64,000 bases of DNA. It comes from Bacteroidales bacterium (lineage in GTDB: Bacteria > Bacteroidota > Bacteroidia > Bacteroidales > VadinHA17). The position numbers and the translations under genes are program-made. Location: NCBI GenBank assembly GCA_024763075.1, contig JANTGF010000011.1, forward strand, positions 16,364 to 80,363, read 5' to 3'. A model generated the notes under the pieces. That model made no database searches and had not been told where the DNA came from. It saw only the letters and a program-made list of their open reading frames with translations. Below, piece after piece: positions 34,975 through 43,769 of this stretch; positions within the stretch are counted from its first letter, which is position 1; every line of letters begins with the position of its first letter.

Positions 34975-35113
34975 GAGTCGGGATTTTTACAATTTAATCG
35001 ATAAAGTTACAATTAATCCCTGATATAAAAAGAATATAAGTCATCCTCATCAGAAAACAATATTAATTTGTTCTCTGGCCAGGATAGTTATGGAATACAT
35101 GCTTGATTGATAA

Positions 35114-35530
35114 TTAACCTGCCTTATAACCTGCCCTGACTGAATTAGAAAGTGCCAAAAAGATTCCGGATGCTTCAGCAATCGAAGGGAGTTGTTTTTT
35201 CTTTGAATGCTTAGCATTAAACTCTTCCCATAATCCTTCTACTTCATGAGATCTTAGCAATATATCTGATAGTTCATTAGCCTTGCTTTCTTCAATAAAG
35301 CCTTTAACTACCTCTGGAAGATATTTCGCATATTCTGCTAATTCAGTACAACGCCCATGTGGAACCTTATTTTCTGATAATTTTTCAAAAGTGTCTGCAA
35401 GGCATACAGAAACAGCCTGGAAGTAATCAGCCATTTCATCCCTTTTTTGCTTATCTGCCTTAGCCAGGCTGTCTTTAAGTCCAAACAAAGCTTTCGCAAC
35501 ATCAATAATATCTTTAATTATGCTGATCAT
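35114..35530 (-). CDS. Unrecognised helical cytosolic protein
   Basis: 138 residues, mostly helical and charged (DSLAKADKQKRDEMADYFQ), no signal peptide or membrane segment. A short hydrophobic stretch at the C terminus (IFLALSNSVRAGY) is not long enough to be a clear membrane helix. I do not recognise the family. It lies 44 bp after an equally unrecognised membrane protein on the same strand, so the two probably form an operon and may act together. Confidence 0.55.
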   Translation of the reverse strand: MISIIKDIIDVAKALFGLKDSLAKADKQKRDEMADYFQAVSVCLADTFEKLSENKVPHGRCTELAEYAKYLPEVVKGFIEESKANELSDILLRSHEVEGLWEEFNAKHSKKKQLPSIAEASGIFLALSNSVRAGYKAG

Positions 35531-35574
35531 ATTTTCCTTCGTTTTATGTTAATAAATAAATAAACTTTAAGAAA

Positions 35575-36501
35575 TCATTTTATAGTTTTTGCAAGTTCTT
35601 CCAGAAAAGCAGACCGGTCAACAAGTCCTTTAAACCGATCTTTATTATCGGTTAATGCAACAAAATTACCTGATCGTTTTATAATTACTTTTGCCAATTC
35701 CTGTGATTCGGCATCTGAGAATTCTACTACTGAAGAGGTTACTAAATCTGGACCAAGTATTTCATCAATAGTGTAGCCTTTAAGCCAGGTAGTTCTTTCC
35801 CATGTTTTTATTGGGTTTCCAAAGGAAATCCACTGCTCCTTTGTTTCAGGTAGTGGCTCAATGTCTTGCTTTAACTCATCAATATATTTCTGAACAATAT
35901 TGGATATTTGCCAGGAATTTGATTCAGCCAGGGCTGCCAGCTCATAGGGCTCATTTGATGTTTTTGGATCAGGAGCGATACTGGAATATGCCTTAATAAA
36001 TGCTGATTCCAGCCATGGATAGAATTGAGCCAATGACCTGCATACATCAGACGGACTAGAACTACCTACAAAACATCTGCTTATGTCCCCCCGGGTTTCA
36101 ATAAAGACAAAAGATTTGATTCCATTTACCCGTCCCAATATTAAACTAAATATATATAAACGTGAGGACAGCCATTTATTCCCTTTCCCAAGATCGATTA
36201 ATGCATAATCAGCAGGTTGTTGGGTAGCAAGTTGTTTAAACAGGCTTTGGGATGCACTGTCAAAAACCCGTGTAGGCGCAAGCTGCTGGATATCAAAATC
36301 ATTCGCAAATTTTGGTGACATTTCTGTCATAGTTGACAATTCAATTCCAAAATCGCCAATTGATAATTTAGTTATACGTTTGCCTGTTTCAGTAATTAAT
36401 CTGCTAAGTGGTTTACGCATTGCAAATAAGGTGATTCCAACCAATAAAGGCCATGCAACTGCATCCAAAACATTAGCAATTTCTGCTCCGGTTATTGTCA
36501 T
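35575..36501 (-). CDS. Unrecognised membrane-anchored protein with CBS-like tail
   Basis: 308 residues. One membrane helix near the N terminus (about 9-29, DAVAWPLLVGITLFAM) leaves most of the protein in the cytosol. Residues 95-150 look like an alpha/beta domain (DYALIDLGKGNKW..IKSFVFIETRGD). The C terminus NFVALTDNKDRFKGLVDRSAFLEEL has the strand-turn-strand-helix pattern of half a CBS domain (usually V-D..G..VGVV-xRSDLL). The family is unknown to me. The pair with the downstream 138-residue protein sits between a glycan-enzyme gene and the eCIS-side genes and could be accessory cargo. Confidence 0.5.
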   Translation of the reverse strand: MTITGAEIANVLDAVAWPLLVGITLFAMRKPLSRLITETGKRITKLSIGDFGIELSTMTEMSPKFANDFDIQQLAPTRVFDSASQSLFKQLATQQPADYALIDLGKGNKWLSSRLYIFSLILGRVNGIKSFVFIETRGDISRCFVGSSSPSDVCRSLAQFYPWLESAFIKAYSSIAPDPKTSNEPYELAALAESNSWQISNIVQKYIDELKQDIEPLPETKEQWISFGNPIKTWERTTWLKGYTIDEILGPDLVTSSVVEFSDAESQELAKVIIKRSGNFVALTDNKDRFKGLVDRSAFLEELAKTIK

Positions 36502-36567
36502 GTTTTCTTGATTTTTTTTTTTAATATATCAAATTGAGACTACAAATGATACATAATAGTTAACTTG

Positions 36568-38391
36568 CTAAGGGCCGGATACATACCATCTCGCACCAAT
36601 CCTGTTGCTTCTTATATCCGGACCGACGGGGCCCTTTCCATGAAAATGATCATTATAATTCCATACACCATCATCCTTTCTAAAAACGCCCATTACAATG
36701 CCAATACGATCGTTTGGCTGGTGATCATCAATGGCATCAAACCATGCCTGTAAAACTGTCATGTTAGCATTTACCATATTACTGGCAAAGGCTCCTGAAA
36801 ACTGATTGTTCGCCTGTGCATTCGTATGAAAACCCAGTAATAAATGCAGACCATTAAATTCCTGGTTCCAGTTTCTGAAGGGTTCCTTTCCATCGCTGCC
36901 TTTTCCCATTACCTTACAGGAGTATAAAGCCAGCCATTCCAGATCTTTATCACCCCAATCCCCGGTAGCATCATTGTTATCCAGCGTTGAATCATCATGC
37001 GAATTATTCTCAAAAGTAAAATAGCCAACATTCCCATGCCCTACATAAAAAGTAATATCCGTGTTATCTATCCATTGGTTATCCTCAGGTCCTTTAAAAT
37101 CCTGTTCCCATGCATCCAGCCCTCTCCAGTTGAAACGCTTTTTTACTCCATCCGAATTCATCTTGTTAATAAAACCCTGTTCAAGCCCTCCAAATTGGTT
37201 AAATACAGAATTTTCCGTTCCGTATTCCCTGATACCATCTTCAAAGGGAAAAATTTCAACAATTTCAGCAAAAACAATTTCACTAAATTCAATATGCTGG
37301 ATGGTCTGAACAAATACACCATTATTATCGATTACTTCCAGCTTAAGATTTTCATATTTTTGCTTACTTCGCTGGAAGAGTGAATATTTCATTTCTTTCT
37401 CTCCTTCTTCTACCCCAAAGCTTGGAGAACTCCATCGTATCCGGTAGGGAGGAGAGCCTCCCTCGATTTCTGCTGTGGCTACAACTTTGTTGCCCTTCAT
37501 CCGGGCTTTAATGTAAATGGCAGGGACATATTTTACATCGTCAATTGCAGGTATGGAATACTGTAACAGAAATATCCTTTGTCCATCTATAATTGCAGTC
37601 CCTGAGCATTCATAATAGGGAATAAGTGTATGTACTTCTTTCTGACACAGTGGAGGTGCATAATAGAACAAACGGGTTTTAATTTCAATGTCTCTAAGTT
37701 CGAGCTGGTTGTACATATTTTTACAACGCTCCTTCACCTCATTAGCATCCAGAAGCGGAACCATTTCCCCGCGGGACAGGTTGCGGTTGGCATACCTTAA
37801 CCTGTTTATCAATCCTTCGCCATAAAAACTTGCACTTATTTTTGCTCCGGGGCCTTCGACCGGAATATCATCCACCCGGATATTATAAGTAACTCTGGTA
37901 TTTATTGCGGTTTTAGAGATAGAATTCTCTCTTTCATTCTCAATTATCAGCCAGTTGTTTCTGGAACTGGCTTTACCTCCGGCAGGTAACAAATCTGTTC
38001 TATCCAGCGCTGCCATAAAAATTTCTTCTGCCACAGCCGGACGTATGGTTTTGGTAGCTTTAAGACCCTCAAAATTCAGAGCTTCCGCCAATACAGGCTG
38101 GTCGTCTTCGTCTCCACCTTCTTCTCCAATAATTTCAAGGGGCAAAGAAAAGTAATTTTTTGTATCAATGATGGAGATACGCCCGTTTCTGTCAATGTAA
38201 TTACCGGCTTCCAGTATAGCCTTGTCCATTGGCAGAAGTTGTAGTAATCTTTTCGCAGATTCAGGTGTAACCCCTGATTTCTCAACCTTGTATACAGCAA
38301 TCGTCTGTTGTGCCTTTGGTACACAAGATGAGAATAGAACCGTTGTAATCATTATGATCATAACAGTAAAACCAGAAATAAAATGCTTCAT
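36568..38391 (-). CDS. DUF6345-type lipoprotein with possible clan-CD (caspase-like) His/Cys dyad
   Basis: 607 residues with a lipobox signal peptide (FSSCVP, Cys about 23). The first 330 residues contain a FTP/peptidase-propeptide-like repeat region, and an Ig-like stretch near 320-370. The C-terminal 230 residues match what I recall as DUF6345. There, a strand DITFYVGHGN is followed 40 residues on by EWLALYSCKVM: His452 in H-G and Cys492 after a hydrophobic strand are arranged like the catalytic dyad of caspases and gingipains. I infer a secreted cysteine peptidase, but this has not been shown for the family. Translation starts at a strong Shine-Dalgarno site. Confidence 0.6.
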   Translation of the reverse strand: MKHFISGFTVMIIMITTVLFSSCVPKAQQTIAVYKVEKSGVTPESAKRLLQLLPMDKAILEAGNYIDRNGRISIIDTKNYFSLPLEIIGEEGGDEDDQPVLAEALNFEGLKATKTIRPAVAEEIFMAALDRTDLLPAGGKASSRNNWLIIENERENSISKTAINTRVTYNIRVDDIPVEGPGAKISASFYGEGLINRLRYANRNLSRGEMVPLLDANEVKERCKNMYNQLELRDIEIKTRLFYYAPPLCQKEVHTLIPYYECSGTAIIDGQRIFLLQYSIPAIDDVKYVPAIYIKARMKGNKVVATAEIEGGSPPYRIRWSSPSFGVEEGEKEMKYSLFQRSKQKYENLKLEVIDNNGVFVQTIQHIEFSEIVFAEIVEIFPFEDGIREYGTENSVFNQFGGLEQGFINKMNSDGVKKRFNWRGLDAWEQDFKGPEDNQWIDNTDITFYVGHGNVGYFTFENNSHDDSTLDNNDATGDWGDKDLEWLALYSCKVMGKGSDGKEPFRNWNQEFNGLHLLLGFHTNAQANNQFSGAFASNMVNANMTVLQAWFDAIDDHQPNDRIGIVMGVFRKDDGVWNYNDHFHGKGPVGPDIRSNRIGARWYVSGP

Positions 38392-38395
38392 GGTA

Positions 38396-38404
38396 ACCTC
38401 CTTT
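38396..38404 (-). promoter_or_regulatory. Strong Shine-Dalgarno site for the DUF6345 gene
   Basis: AAAGGAGGT on the minus strand lies 4 bases before the ATG at 38391. Such a perfect site is unusual here, where most genes have no clear Shine-Dalgarno sequence, as is normal in Bacteroidota. It fixes the start codon. Confidence 0.75.
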
Positions 38405-38582
38405 TTAAAAGTTATTTAATCAGATAAATAATGTGATAATAAATTATTTGATCGTCTTTGTATATCTTTAAATTATATGTGAGATTTACCTTTTCAAAAT
38501 GTCAGGGAATGATTTTTATTGTTCCCCTGAAACCCTGTTTAGTTTGTCTATAAAGTCAGGTGTTTCAAAAGAAATCGAAACC

Positions 38583-39578
38583 CTACTTAGGAAGCTTCCC
38601 CCATTCGGGATCCTTAGCCCGCCATTTGAAATACTTCTCCGTATTCGTTTTCCCGCTTTCAATTAAAGCCTCAATTTTATCCTTGGACAGATCAAATTCC
38701 GTAGTTTTAACATTCAACGTATCAATAAATATTGTCCTGTTCCAATCGGGGCCGGTTAAATGGGCTTTGTTTGCAAGTTCCATAAGAAAATTCAACAAAC
38801 CAATCGCATGGTCCTTGATACTTTTTATCTCCATGGGAACTGTACTCCAGTTCTTCCTGTTGGCTTGAATAGATTCTTTGGAATCCAATCTAAAACCCAG
38901 TGTTTCAAAGTTATAAACATATCCGTCATCGTCCTCCCTGAATTCTCCGGTATTTTCCGGGTTTGATAAATATTTTTTATGATCAAACAGGTTGACAGGA
39001 TAATTGTATGCAACTCCGCCGTCAACCATTATGTCCTGGTTAAACCTGACAGATTTAAAATAAAAGGGGATACTCATAGACATTCTTACCACATCCCTTA
39101 CCGGAACAGATGGGGTGTCTTCATTAGAAAATATCTCGATTTTTTGTTGGCTAAGATTTGTTACAGCCAGATAAAGTAAGCGAAATGGAGATTCAGGTGA
39201 TTTGGCGGATTCTGCCAGTTCGCCAAAAGTAAAGCCTTCCTTACCTGTTTTTTTCTTTATTTTTTCACCAATCCATTCCGTAAAGGCATCTCCTTTAAAC
39301 CATCCGTAATTTCTTATAATCCGAAGCATATTATTTACAATAAATCCGCTTTTATCTTCAAATTCTTTGAAATTGGTTGATGCAATAACATTAGAAACTT
39401 CTTCAAAAGAATAACCCAATGATAATAAAGCAGCATTTATCGCTCCGGCAGATGTTCCTGCAACTCTTTCAATTTGTGGCAGTATTTTCATGTCGTCCAG
39501 TACTTTTAAGGCACCACCATAGGCGATTCCTTTCACACCGCCACCTTCAAAAACGAGATTTTTAAAATTGTAGTCCAT
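38583..39578 (-). CDS. Patatin-like phospholipase
   Basis: 331 residues, no signal peptide. The oxyanion loop is EGGGVKGIAYGGAL (residues 11-24), the nucleophile elbow is GTSAG with Ser43, and the catalytic Asp lies in DGGVAYNYPVNLF. These are the complete patatin Ser-Asp dyad. Such enzymes hydrolyse phospholipids or other lipids; in bacteria some are injected toxins or defence effectors. It lies beside the eCIS-side genes in the same orientation, with a 190-bp gap before the DUF6345 gene and 400 bp after the DUF4230 gene. A possible -7 box TACTTTTG is at 39620-39613. Confidence 0.88.
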   Translation of the reverse strand: MDYNFKNLVFEGGGVKGIAYGGALKVLDDMKILPQIERVAGTSAGAINAALLSLGYSFEEVSNVIASTNFKEFEDKSGFIVNNMLRIIRNYGWFKGDAFTEWIGEKIKKKTGKEGFTFGELAESAKSPESPFRLLYLAVTNLSQQKIEIFSNEDTPSVPVRDVVRMSMSIPFYFKSVRFNQDIMVDGGVAYNYPVNLFDHKKYLSNPENTGEFREDDDGYVYNFETLGFRLDSKESIQANRKNWSTVPMEIKSIKDHAIGLLNFLMELANKAHLTGPDWNRTIFIDTLNVKTTEFDLSKDKIEALIESGKTNTEKYFKWRAKDPEWGKLPK

Positions 39579-39977
39579 GATATATTGTTTTAAGTTAAAT
39601 TAAGTTATAAGCCAAAAGTATGATTCAAATGTCGACCACTGAACACCGAACACCGAATGTCAAATGTAGAAGTAGGAGCGCAAAGTACTGAATACCGAAA
39701 GTTCCCTCCACTTCTTTTTAAATCTTCATTCGTTAATCGATATTATGTTATTCAAACGATGAACGATGAACGATGAAGGTTGAATGTCGAATATCAAATA
39801 CTTCAACCATGTTTAGATATTCGTTATTCTAATATCAAAGAACCAAAGGATAAAGAATCAAGATCCAAGATCCAATATTCAAGAATCAAGAACCAAGAGC
39901 CAGGAACCAGGAATCAAGATGTCCATTTTTGAAAAAAAATGAGTTCTTTCATTTACATTTCCTTCAGTCTTATTTTT
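39579..39977. repeat. 399-bp spacer of degenerate simple repeats
   Basis: No gene is supported. It has three exact tandem copies of AACGATG (39755-39775), overlapping GAACACCGAACACCGAATGTC words (39641-39661) and a degenerate run of CAAGATCC/CAAGAACC/CAGGAACC/CAAGAAT-like words (about 39855-39921). The word CAAATGTCGA (39626-39635) also occurs in the spacer at 24311-24320, so the two spacers share material. Confidence 0.65.
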
Positions 39978-41525
39978 TTATTCTTTTTTCAGTATAATTC
40001 TACAGCTGTCATCAGCTGTTTTAATGTCAATCTTTTTATTCTTCAAAACTGAGGGTGCAATATCCACAGGAAGTGTATTGATAAACCGGTTTAACTCAGT
40101 ACAAAATACTTTCATGTCTTCATTATTCCTTGCATTTAGAATTGAATCAGTGTTTAAAACCGGGTTGTTTTTCATTCTTCCGGATTCTTTCTTAATTTTT
40201 AGATCATTCATATACCAGATACTGTCTTTTATGCCCGGTTTTATTCCATTTTCCAGCTGCAAGGCTTCTAACGAATCAATGAGTCTGTCCTGAATCAAAC
40301 TGAAAAGTAAAGAAGATTTTGTATTCAATGTAAAATCCAGTCCATAGAAATTATGGCTTGCATTTTTCAGGCTTGTAATAAAATCTGAAATCCGTTTCGC
40401 CTTATTGTCAAAGGTGTAAGTTTGGTTAAAATATGCGATAGCTGAATCAATGGTATAAACTTCATCATTCCTGACTACAGAGTCACTCAGAATTACATCC
40501 AGGGTATAATCCAGATAATCGGTATGAAAATATACTCCTGTTAACTCTTCACCCAACATAAGCGAAAAGAATTCCTTTAAATGTCCTTCTGCATTTTCCT
40601 GAGAACGCTGAAGGATTTGTTTCTCCATGGCCTGTTTTTGAAGTTTATCAAGACATCGTTGTTTTACCATTTTTGTATATTCGGGTTTTAAGCGTGCTCC
40701 CCGCCCGGCAATTAAAAACTCAAACCCTTCCACCCCTTCTTCCGGAATGAACCATGGATTAATGGTGGCACTGATAATCTGAGGTTGGAGCCCTATAAAA
40801 TGAATTCGTTTCCGGCTTTTTTCATACCTGAAATTACGATCGGTAAATTCTCTGAAATCAAACCCGGCTTTTACCCAACCCCGGCCAATCATCACCAGGC
40901 GGCTATGGCGGTAGGTTTTTTTTGCATCGCGTTCAATTTTTTCTTTCCGGATATTCTTAAATTCATCTGTTTCAATCTCCATTAACAAATTACGCCAACC
41001 GTAACGATTAAGATAAAGCCTTTTCATCAGCGTTTTTTTATTTTCTATACTGAGTGTCTTATTGTTTTCATTTCTTTTGTAATTTCTGTCCTTAATTTTC
41101 TCGAAAATATAATACAAATAGGTGTTGTATAGAGAGTTGCCGGTTAAATCGGGAAAGGCTTTTTTGAATGAATTATAGATGCCATTTTTACTCTTGTCGG
41201 GTAAGTTTTCTTCGGCAAAATCAGAAATGGCCAGCTTAAATTCTTTATGCAGGTCATCAACAATGTAATTGAATTCCTGCATTTCACTGTATTCCTGATC
41301 CCCTATTACCTCCTTTAGCGAAGCAATTACCTCACCATAATATTCTGCAGTGATCAGCTGGCCTATTTCACGAATACTTTGAACCTGAACAGGAGTATTT
41401 TTCAGCGTTCGTTTTGTTGGGGCCAGCAGGTCAAAAGGATCAAACCAGGAAAATACCAATACCAGGGCTACCACAAAAATAATTTGCAGCACCAGGGATG
41501 TTCCTTTTCCAATTAGTTTACCCAT
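39978..41525 (-). CDS. Large DUF4230-related membrane-anchored protein
   Basis: 515 residues. One N-terminal membrane helix (about 10-28), then a region that follows the DUF4230 pattern: APTKRTLKNTPVQVQSIREIGQLITAEYYGEVI, later SRLVMIGRGWVKAGFDFREF, a basic KSRKRIHFIGLQPQIIS strand pair, and a helix toward the C terminus. In between is an insertion of about 100 helical residues, and the C-terminal 160 residues are unlike anything I know. DUF4230 proteins face the periplasm and have no known function. It is the last gene of a minus-strand set that also encodes a short DUF4230 lipoprotein. Confidence 0.65.
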   Translation of the reverse strand: MGKLIGKGTSLVLQIIFVVALVLVFSWFDPFDLLAPTKRTLKNTPVQVQSIREIGQLITAEYYGEVIASLKEVIGDQEYSEMQEFNYIVDDLHKEFKLAISDFAEENLPDKSKNGIYNSFKKAFPDLTGNSLYNTYLYYIFEKIKDRNYKRNENNKTLSIENKKTLMKRLYLNRYGWRNLLMEIETDEFKNIRKEKIERDAKKTYRHSRLVMIGRGWVKAGFDFREFTDRNFRYEKSRKRIHFIGLQPQIISATINPWFIPEEGVEGFEFLIAGRGARLKPEYTKMVKQRCLDKLQKQAMEKQILQRSQENAEGHLKEFFSLMLGEELTGVYFHTDYLDYTLDVILSDSVVRNDEVYTIDSAIAYFNQTYTFDNKAKRISDFITSLKNASHNFYGLDFTLNTKSSLLFSLIQDRLIDSLEALQLENGIKPGIKDSIWYMNDLKIKKESGRMKNNPVLNTDSILNARNNEDMKVFCTELNRFINTLPVDIAPSVLKNKKIDIKTADDSCRIILKKE

Positions 41526-41578
41526 TTCCTTATTGTAAGTTAAAATCTGCTTTTATTTCAGACATGTAATCTGCCCCG

Positions 41579-42172
41579 TCAATTATTAATATTAATTTCC
41601 TGTATAAGATTTGAAGAATCAGCAAATGATATATAAATCTCTTCATAGCCCAGGTTTTTCAGCATTCCTTCCATAAGTTTTCGTGTATTTTCCTGAGTTT
41701 GTTCAATGATTCCCATGAATTTCAGATGTGTTCTGATATCCATTTCAGCTTTCCTGAAATAATCCTCCTGATCAATTACATCAATTTTGTTAAAAATATC
41801 ATTGTCTGAGAGGATGGTATCAATCCTGTATTTGTCAAAGGGATAAGCAAAATCCAGTACTTCAACCGGTGGCAAACGCAACTCAATCATTTTCTTATCA
41901 ATAATCACATCGTTTCGTTTCAGTTTTGTAAGGTCAATACCGGTTTTTACAATTGCCTGAGAATAGGCCACAAATTCGGCATTGCTGATTTTTACCAGTC
42001 CAAATATTTTTCGCTCTTTATCTCCGATTACCACCTTGTCTATAATAGTTTCGGTGGTGGCCATTTTTGCAGTACTTTTTATCTTACTGATAACCAATGG
42101 CCTTTTGTTTTTCTGACAGGCGGTACTGTACAGAAATAGCAGAACGAATAGTATGTAAACTTCTTTTCTCAT
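41579..42172 (-). CDS. DUF4230 lipoprotein
   Basis: 197 residues with a lipobox (YSTACQ, Cys near 19), so the protein is membrane-anchored. The rest follows the canonical DUF4230 layout: an RKIFGLVKISNAEFVAYSQAIVKTGIDLTKL strand-helix block, a MIELRLPPVEVLD strand and a long C-terminal helix with an IYISF end. The start codon follows the stop of the membrane-protein gene upstream directly (TAAATG). A larger DUF4230 protein follows after 53 bp. The function is unknown; the family often occurs near envelope or phage-tail-like loci. Confidence 0.7.
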   Translation of the reverse strand: MRKEVYILFVLLFLYSTACQKNKRPLVISKIKSTAKMATTETIIDKVVIGDKERKIFGLVKISNAEFVAYSQAIVKTGIDLTKLKRNDVIIDKKMIELRLPPVEVLDFAYPFDKYRIDTILSDNDIFNKIDVIDQEDYFRKAEMDIRTHLKFMGIIEQTQENTRKLMEGMLKNLGYEEIYISFADSSNLIQEININN

Positions 42173-42940
42173 TTATTGAACGGCATCCGGATAATTAAAA
42201 TCACTAATATCCTGATCAGAATTTATCCCTGTTTTTTCGGTTGAAAATATGGCTTTACCTTTTTTTAGGATTTTCTTTGCCAGTGATGCATCTTCAGATG
42301 GAGGAACCGGTGCTGATTGAGTTAAGCCTTGTGGGAAGGACTTTTCACTCTGATCATCCTCTTTACTATATATTTTTTGACTTTTATATCCGATTAGCTC
42401 CAGTGATTTGTTTCCGAAATAGAAGGCGATCATCATTAGAAAGGCGGTTTTAAAGAAGTCAAAATTATCAACAAGGAATGCATTTTCATCCAACCGGTTT
42501 TCCATTCCCAAAGCGGCTATTGTCATGGCCAGCCCACCTATCATCAGGGTGAGTGCCAGTGTTCCGCGTATGGTGCCTTTTGGTAGTCCCAGTGTTTCAC
42601 CTGTATTTGGATTCTCCTTTGGAATTTTATCCTCATTTTCCGGTGCATATTTAATTTCCTCGCGGAGTATTGCCCAACTTTCATTGGTCAGGCCTCTGTT
42701 AATGTTATAGAAATAAATAGCCCAGGCATAATAAGCACCCAGTCCGCCAAACCAGATAAGCAGCAATAATAGAGCAACCAAATTATACAATTCATTACCC
42801 GGTTTGGAGCAAATTTTAATAATAACAGAAAAAGTTGGTATAAGTATCACCAGTTCAACCAGGCCCATCAGGCCAAGGAACAGCCAATTACGACGCTTTT
42901 TATTAATGCTTGCCCGTTTTATTGAATCATTTTCACGCAT
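42173..42940 (-). CDS. Four-helix membrane protein with LPKGTIRGTLAL and FYFGNKS motifs
   Basis: 255 residues with four membrane segments (about 20-42, 52-76, 128-148, 163-180). LGLPKGTIRGTLALTLMIGGLAM and AFYFGNKSLELIGY are motifs I associate with small bacterial membrane proteins in which a Leu-Pro-x-Gly-x-x-Arg segment precedes a helix and a Phe-Tyr-Phe-Gly ends the next. The C-terminal 70 residues are polar and cytosolic. By position beside an amidase it might work like a holin, permitting a cytosolic lysin to reach the wall; this is inference. It is 6 bp downstream of the DUF5675 gene. Confidence 0.6.
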   Translation of the reverse strand: MRENDSIKRASINKKRRNWLFLGLMGLVELVILIPTFSVIIKICSKPGNELYNLVALLLLLIWFGGLGAYYAWAIYFYNINRGLTNESWAILREEIKYAPENEDKIPKENPNTGETLGLPKGTIRGTLALTLMIGGLAMTIAALGMENRLDENAFLVDNFDFFKTAFLMMIAFYFGNKSLELIGYKSQKIYSKEDDQSEKSFPQGLTQSAPVPPSEDASLAKKILKKGKAIFSTEKTGINSDQDISDFNYPDAVQ

Positions 42941-42946
42941 GACGTA

Positions 42947-43684
42947 TTATTTTAATTTATTAATTCTGTCTTCATTGTAAATACTTATTTGTACAGGAAT
43001 ATTGTTATCCAGTTGTTCTCTCAAATAACCGTATAACCTGCGGAAGGTTTCTCTGGAATTTGATAAAAATGCATTTTCATTGCTAACATTCAGACTATCG
43101 GAAACTAAAATACAGCCCTCCGTATCAGTATGACCACCACCATTATGAATATATATGGAATGAAATCCTGGAACATTCTGCAGTTGTAGATGCCAGGTAA
43201 ACCATTCAGGATATCTTTCTCTGTATTTTAAGGTCAAATCGGTTTCTTCTTTCCTGAATTGAATGTGATAAGTACCCGCAGGAATTCGGGTTTCGCCCTT
43301 AATCTTTACTTCGTGAAAAGTATCTTCAAGAGTGTAGCAATAGAATTTTTCATTCACGAAAAGCAGCCCGAGGGTAGTTGTTTTGTCGTCGGAGTATCGT
43401 AAAAGGCTTAAGGCCGTACCTTTAAAATTTCCGCTTGTATCCGAGATGCTTGCTGAAACATTTGCCTTCGTATTATTTTCCGGATTTTGTGATTCCGGTG
43501 TTTCCTTCTCTTCTGAAAACTTTTTTTTAAAGAAATCAATAAGCAACTGAAAGGCTTTAACAATGGTTCCTGACAGACCGATTACCCATAGCCATATGCT
43601 TTCAATCAGTTCCGGTTTAACGGCAAACAGGACGATCAGAAAAGTAAGGCCGGCAATCAGTATAAGTAACAGGATACGGTTCAT
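42947..43684 (-). CDS. Membrane-anchored DUF5675 protein, L,D-transpeptidase-like His/Cys signature
   Basis: 245 residues. Two hydrophobic helices at the N terminus (4-22 and 27-52), a low-complexity Glu/Asn linker (57-88), then the DUF5675 domain (about 93-200). The domain has TRIPAGTYHIQFR, where the second strand resembles YkuD proteins, and SIYIHNGGGHTDTEGCILVSD with His180 and Cys191. The H-x-G...GC spacing recalls the YkuD L,D-transpeptidase active site. It may therefore cut or link peptidoglycan. It lies in the same set as an amidase, and 85 bp downstream of it. Confidence 0.7.
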   Translation of the reverse strand: MNRILLLILIAGLTFLIVLFAVKPELIESIWLWVIGLSGTIVKAFQLLIDFFKKKFSEEKETPESQNPENNTKANVSASISDTSGNFKGTALSLLRYSDDKTTTLGLLFVNEKFYCYTLEDTFHEVKIKGETRIPAGTYHIQFRKEETDLTLKYRERYPEWFTWHLQLQNVPGFHSIYIHNGGGHTDTEGCILVSDSLNVSNENAFLSNSRETFRRLYGYLREQLDNNIPVQISIYNEDRINKLK

Positions 43685-43769
43685 ATGTGGAAAACTTCTT
43701 AATTATCGAAAATTATTTTGTTCTATTCTGTGGAATATTATGCTTCCGGAAAAATAAAATCATCATAGC

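Noticed and set aside
38501..38527. Terminator after the patatin gene
   Set aside because: CAGGGAA/TTCCCCTG forms a short stem with a bulge and a long loop, but no clear T-run follows on the minus strand, so I do not call it.
39741..39921. Regulatory iteron cluster or origin in the 39.6-kb spacer
   Set aside because: The AACGATG and CAAGAACC-like words are degenerate simple repeats without a replication or partition gene nearby.
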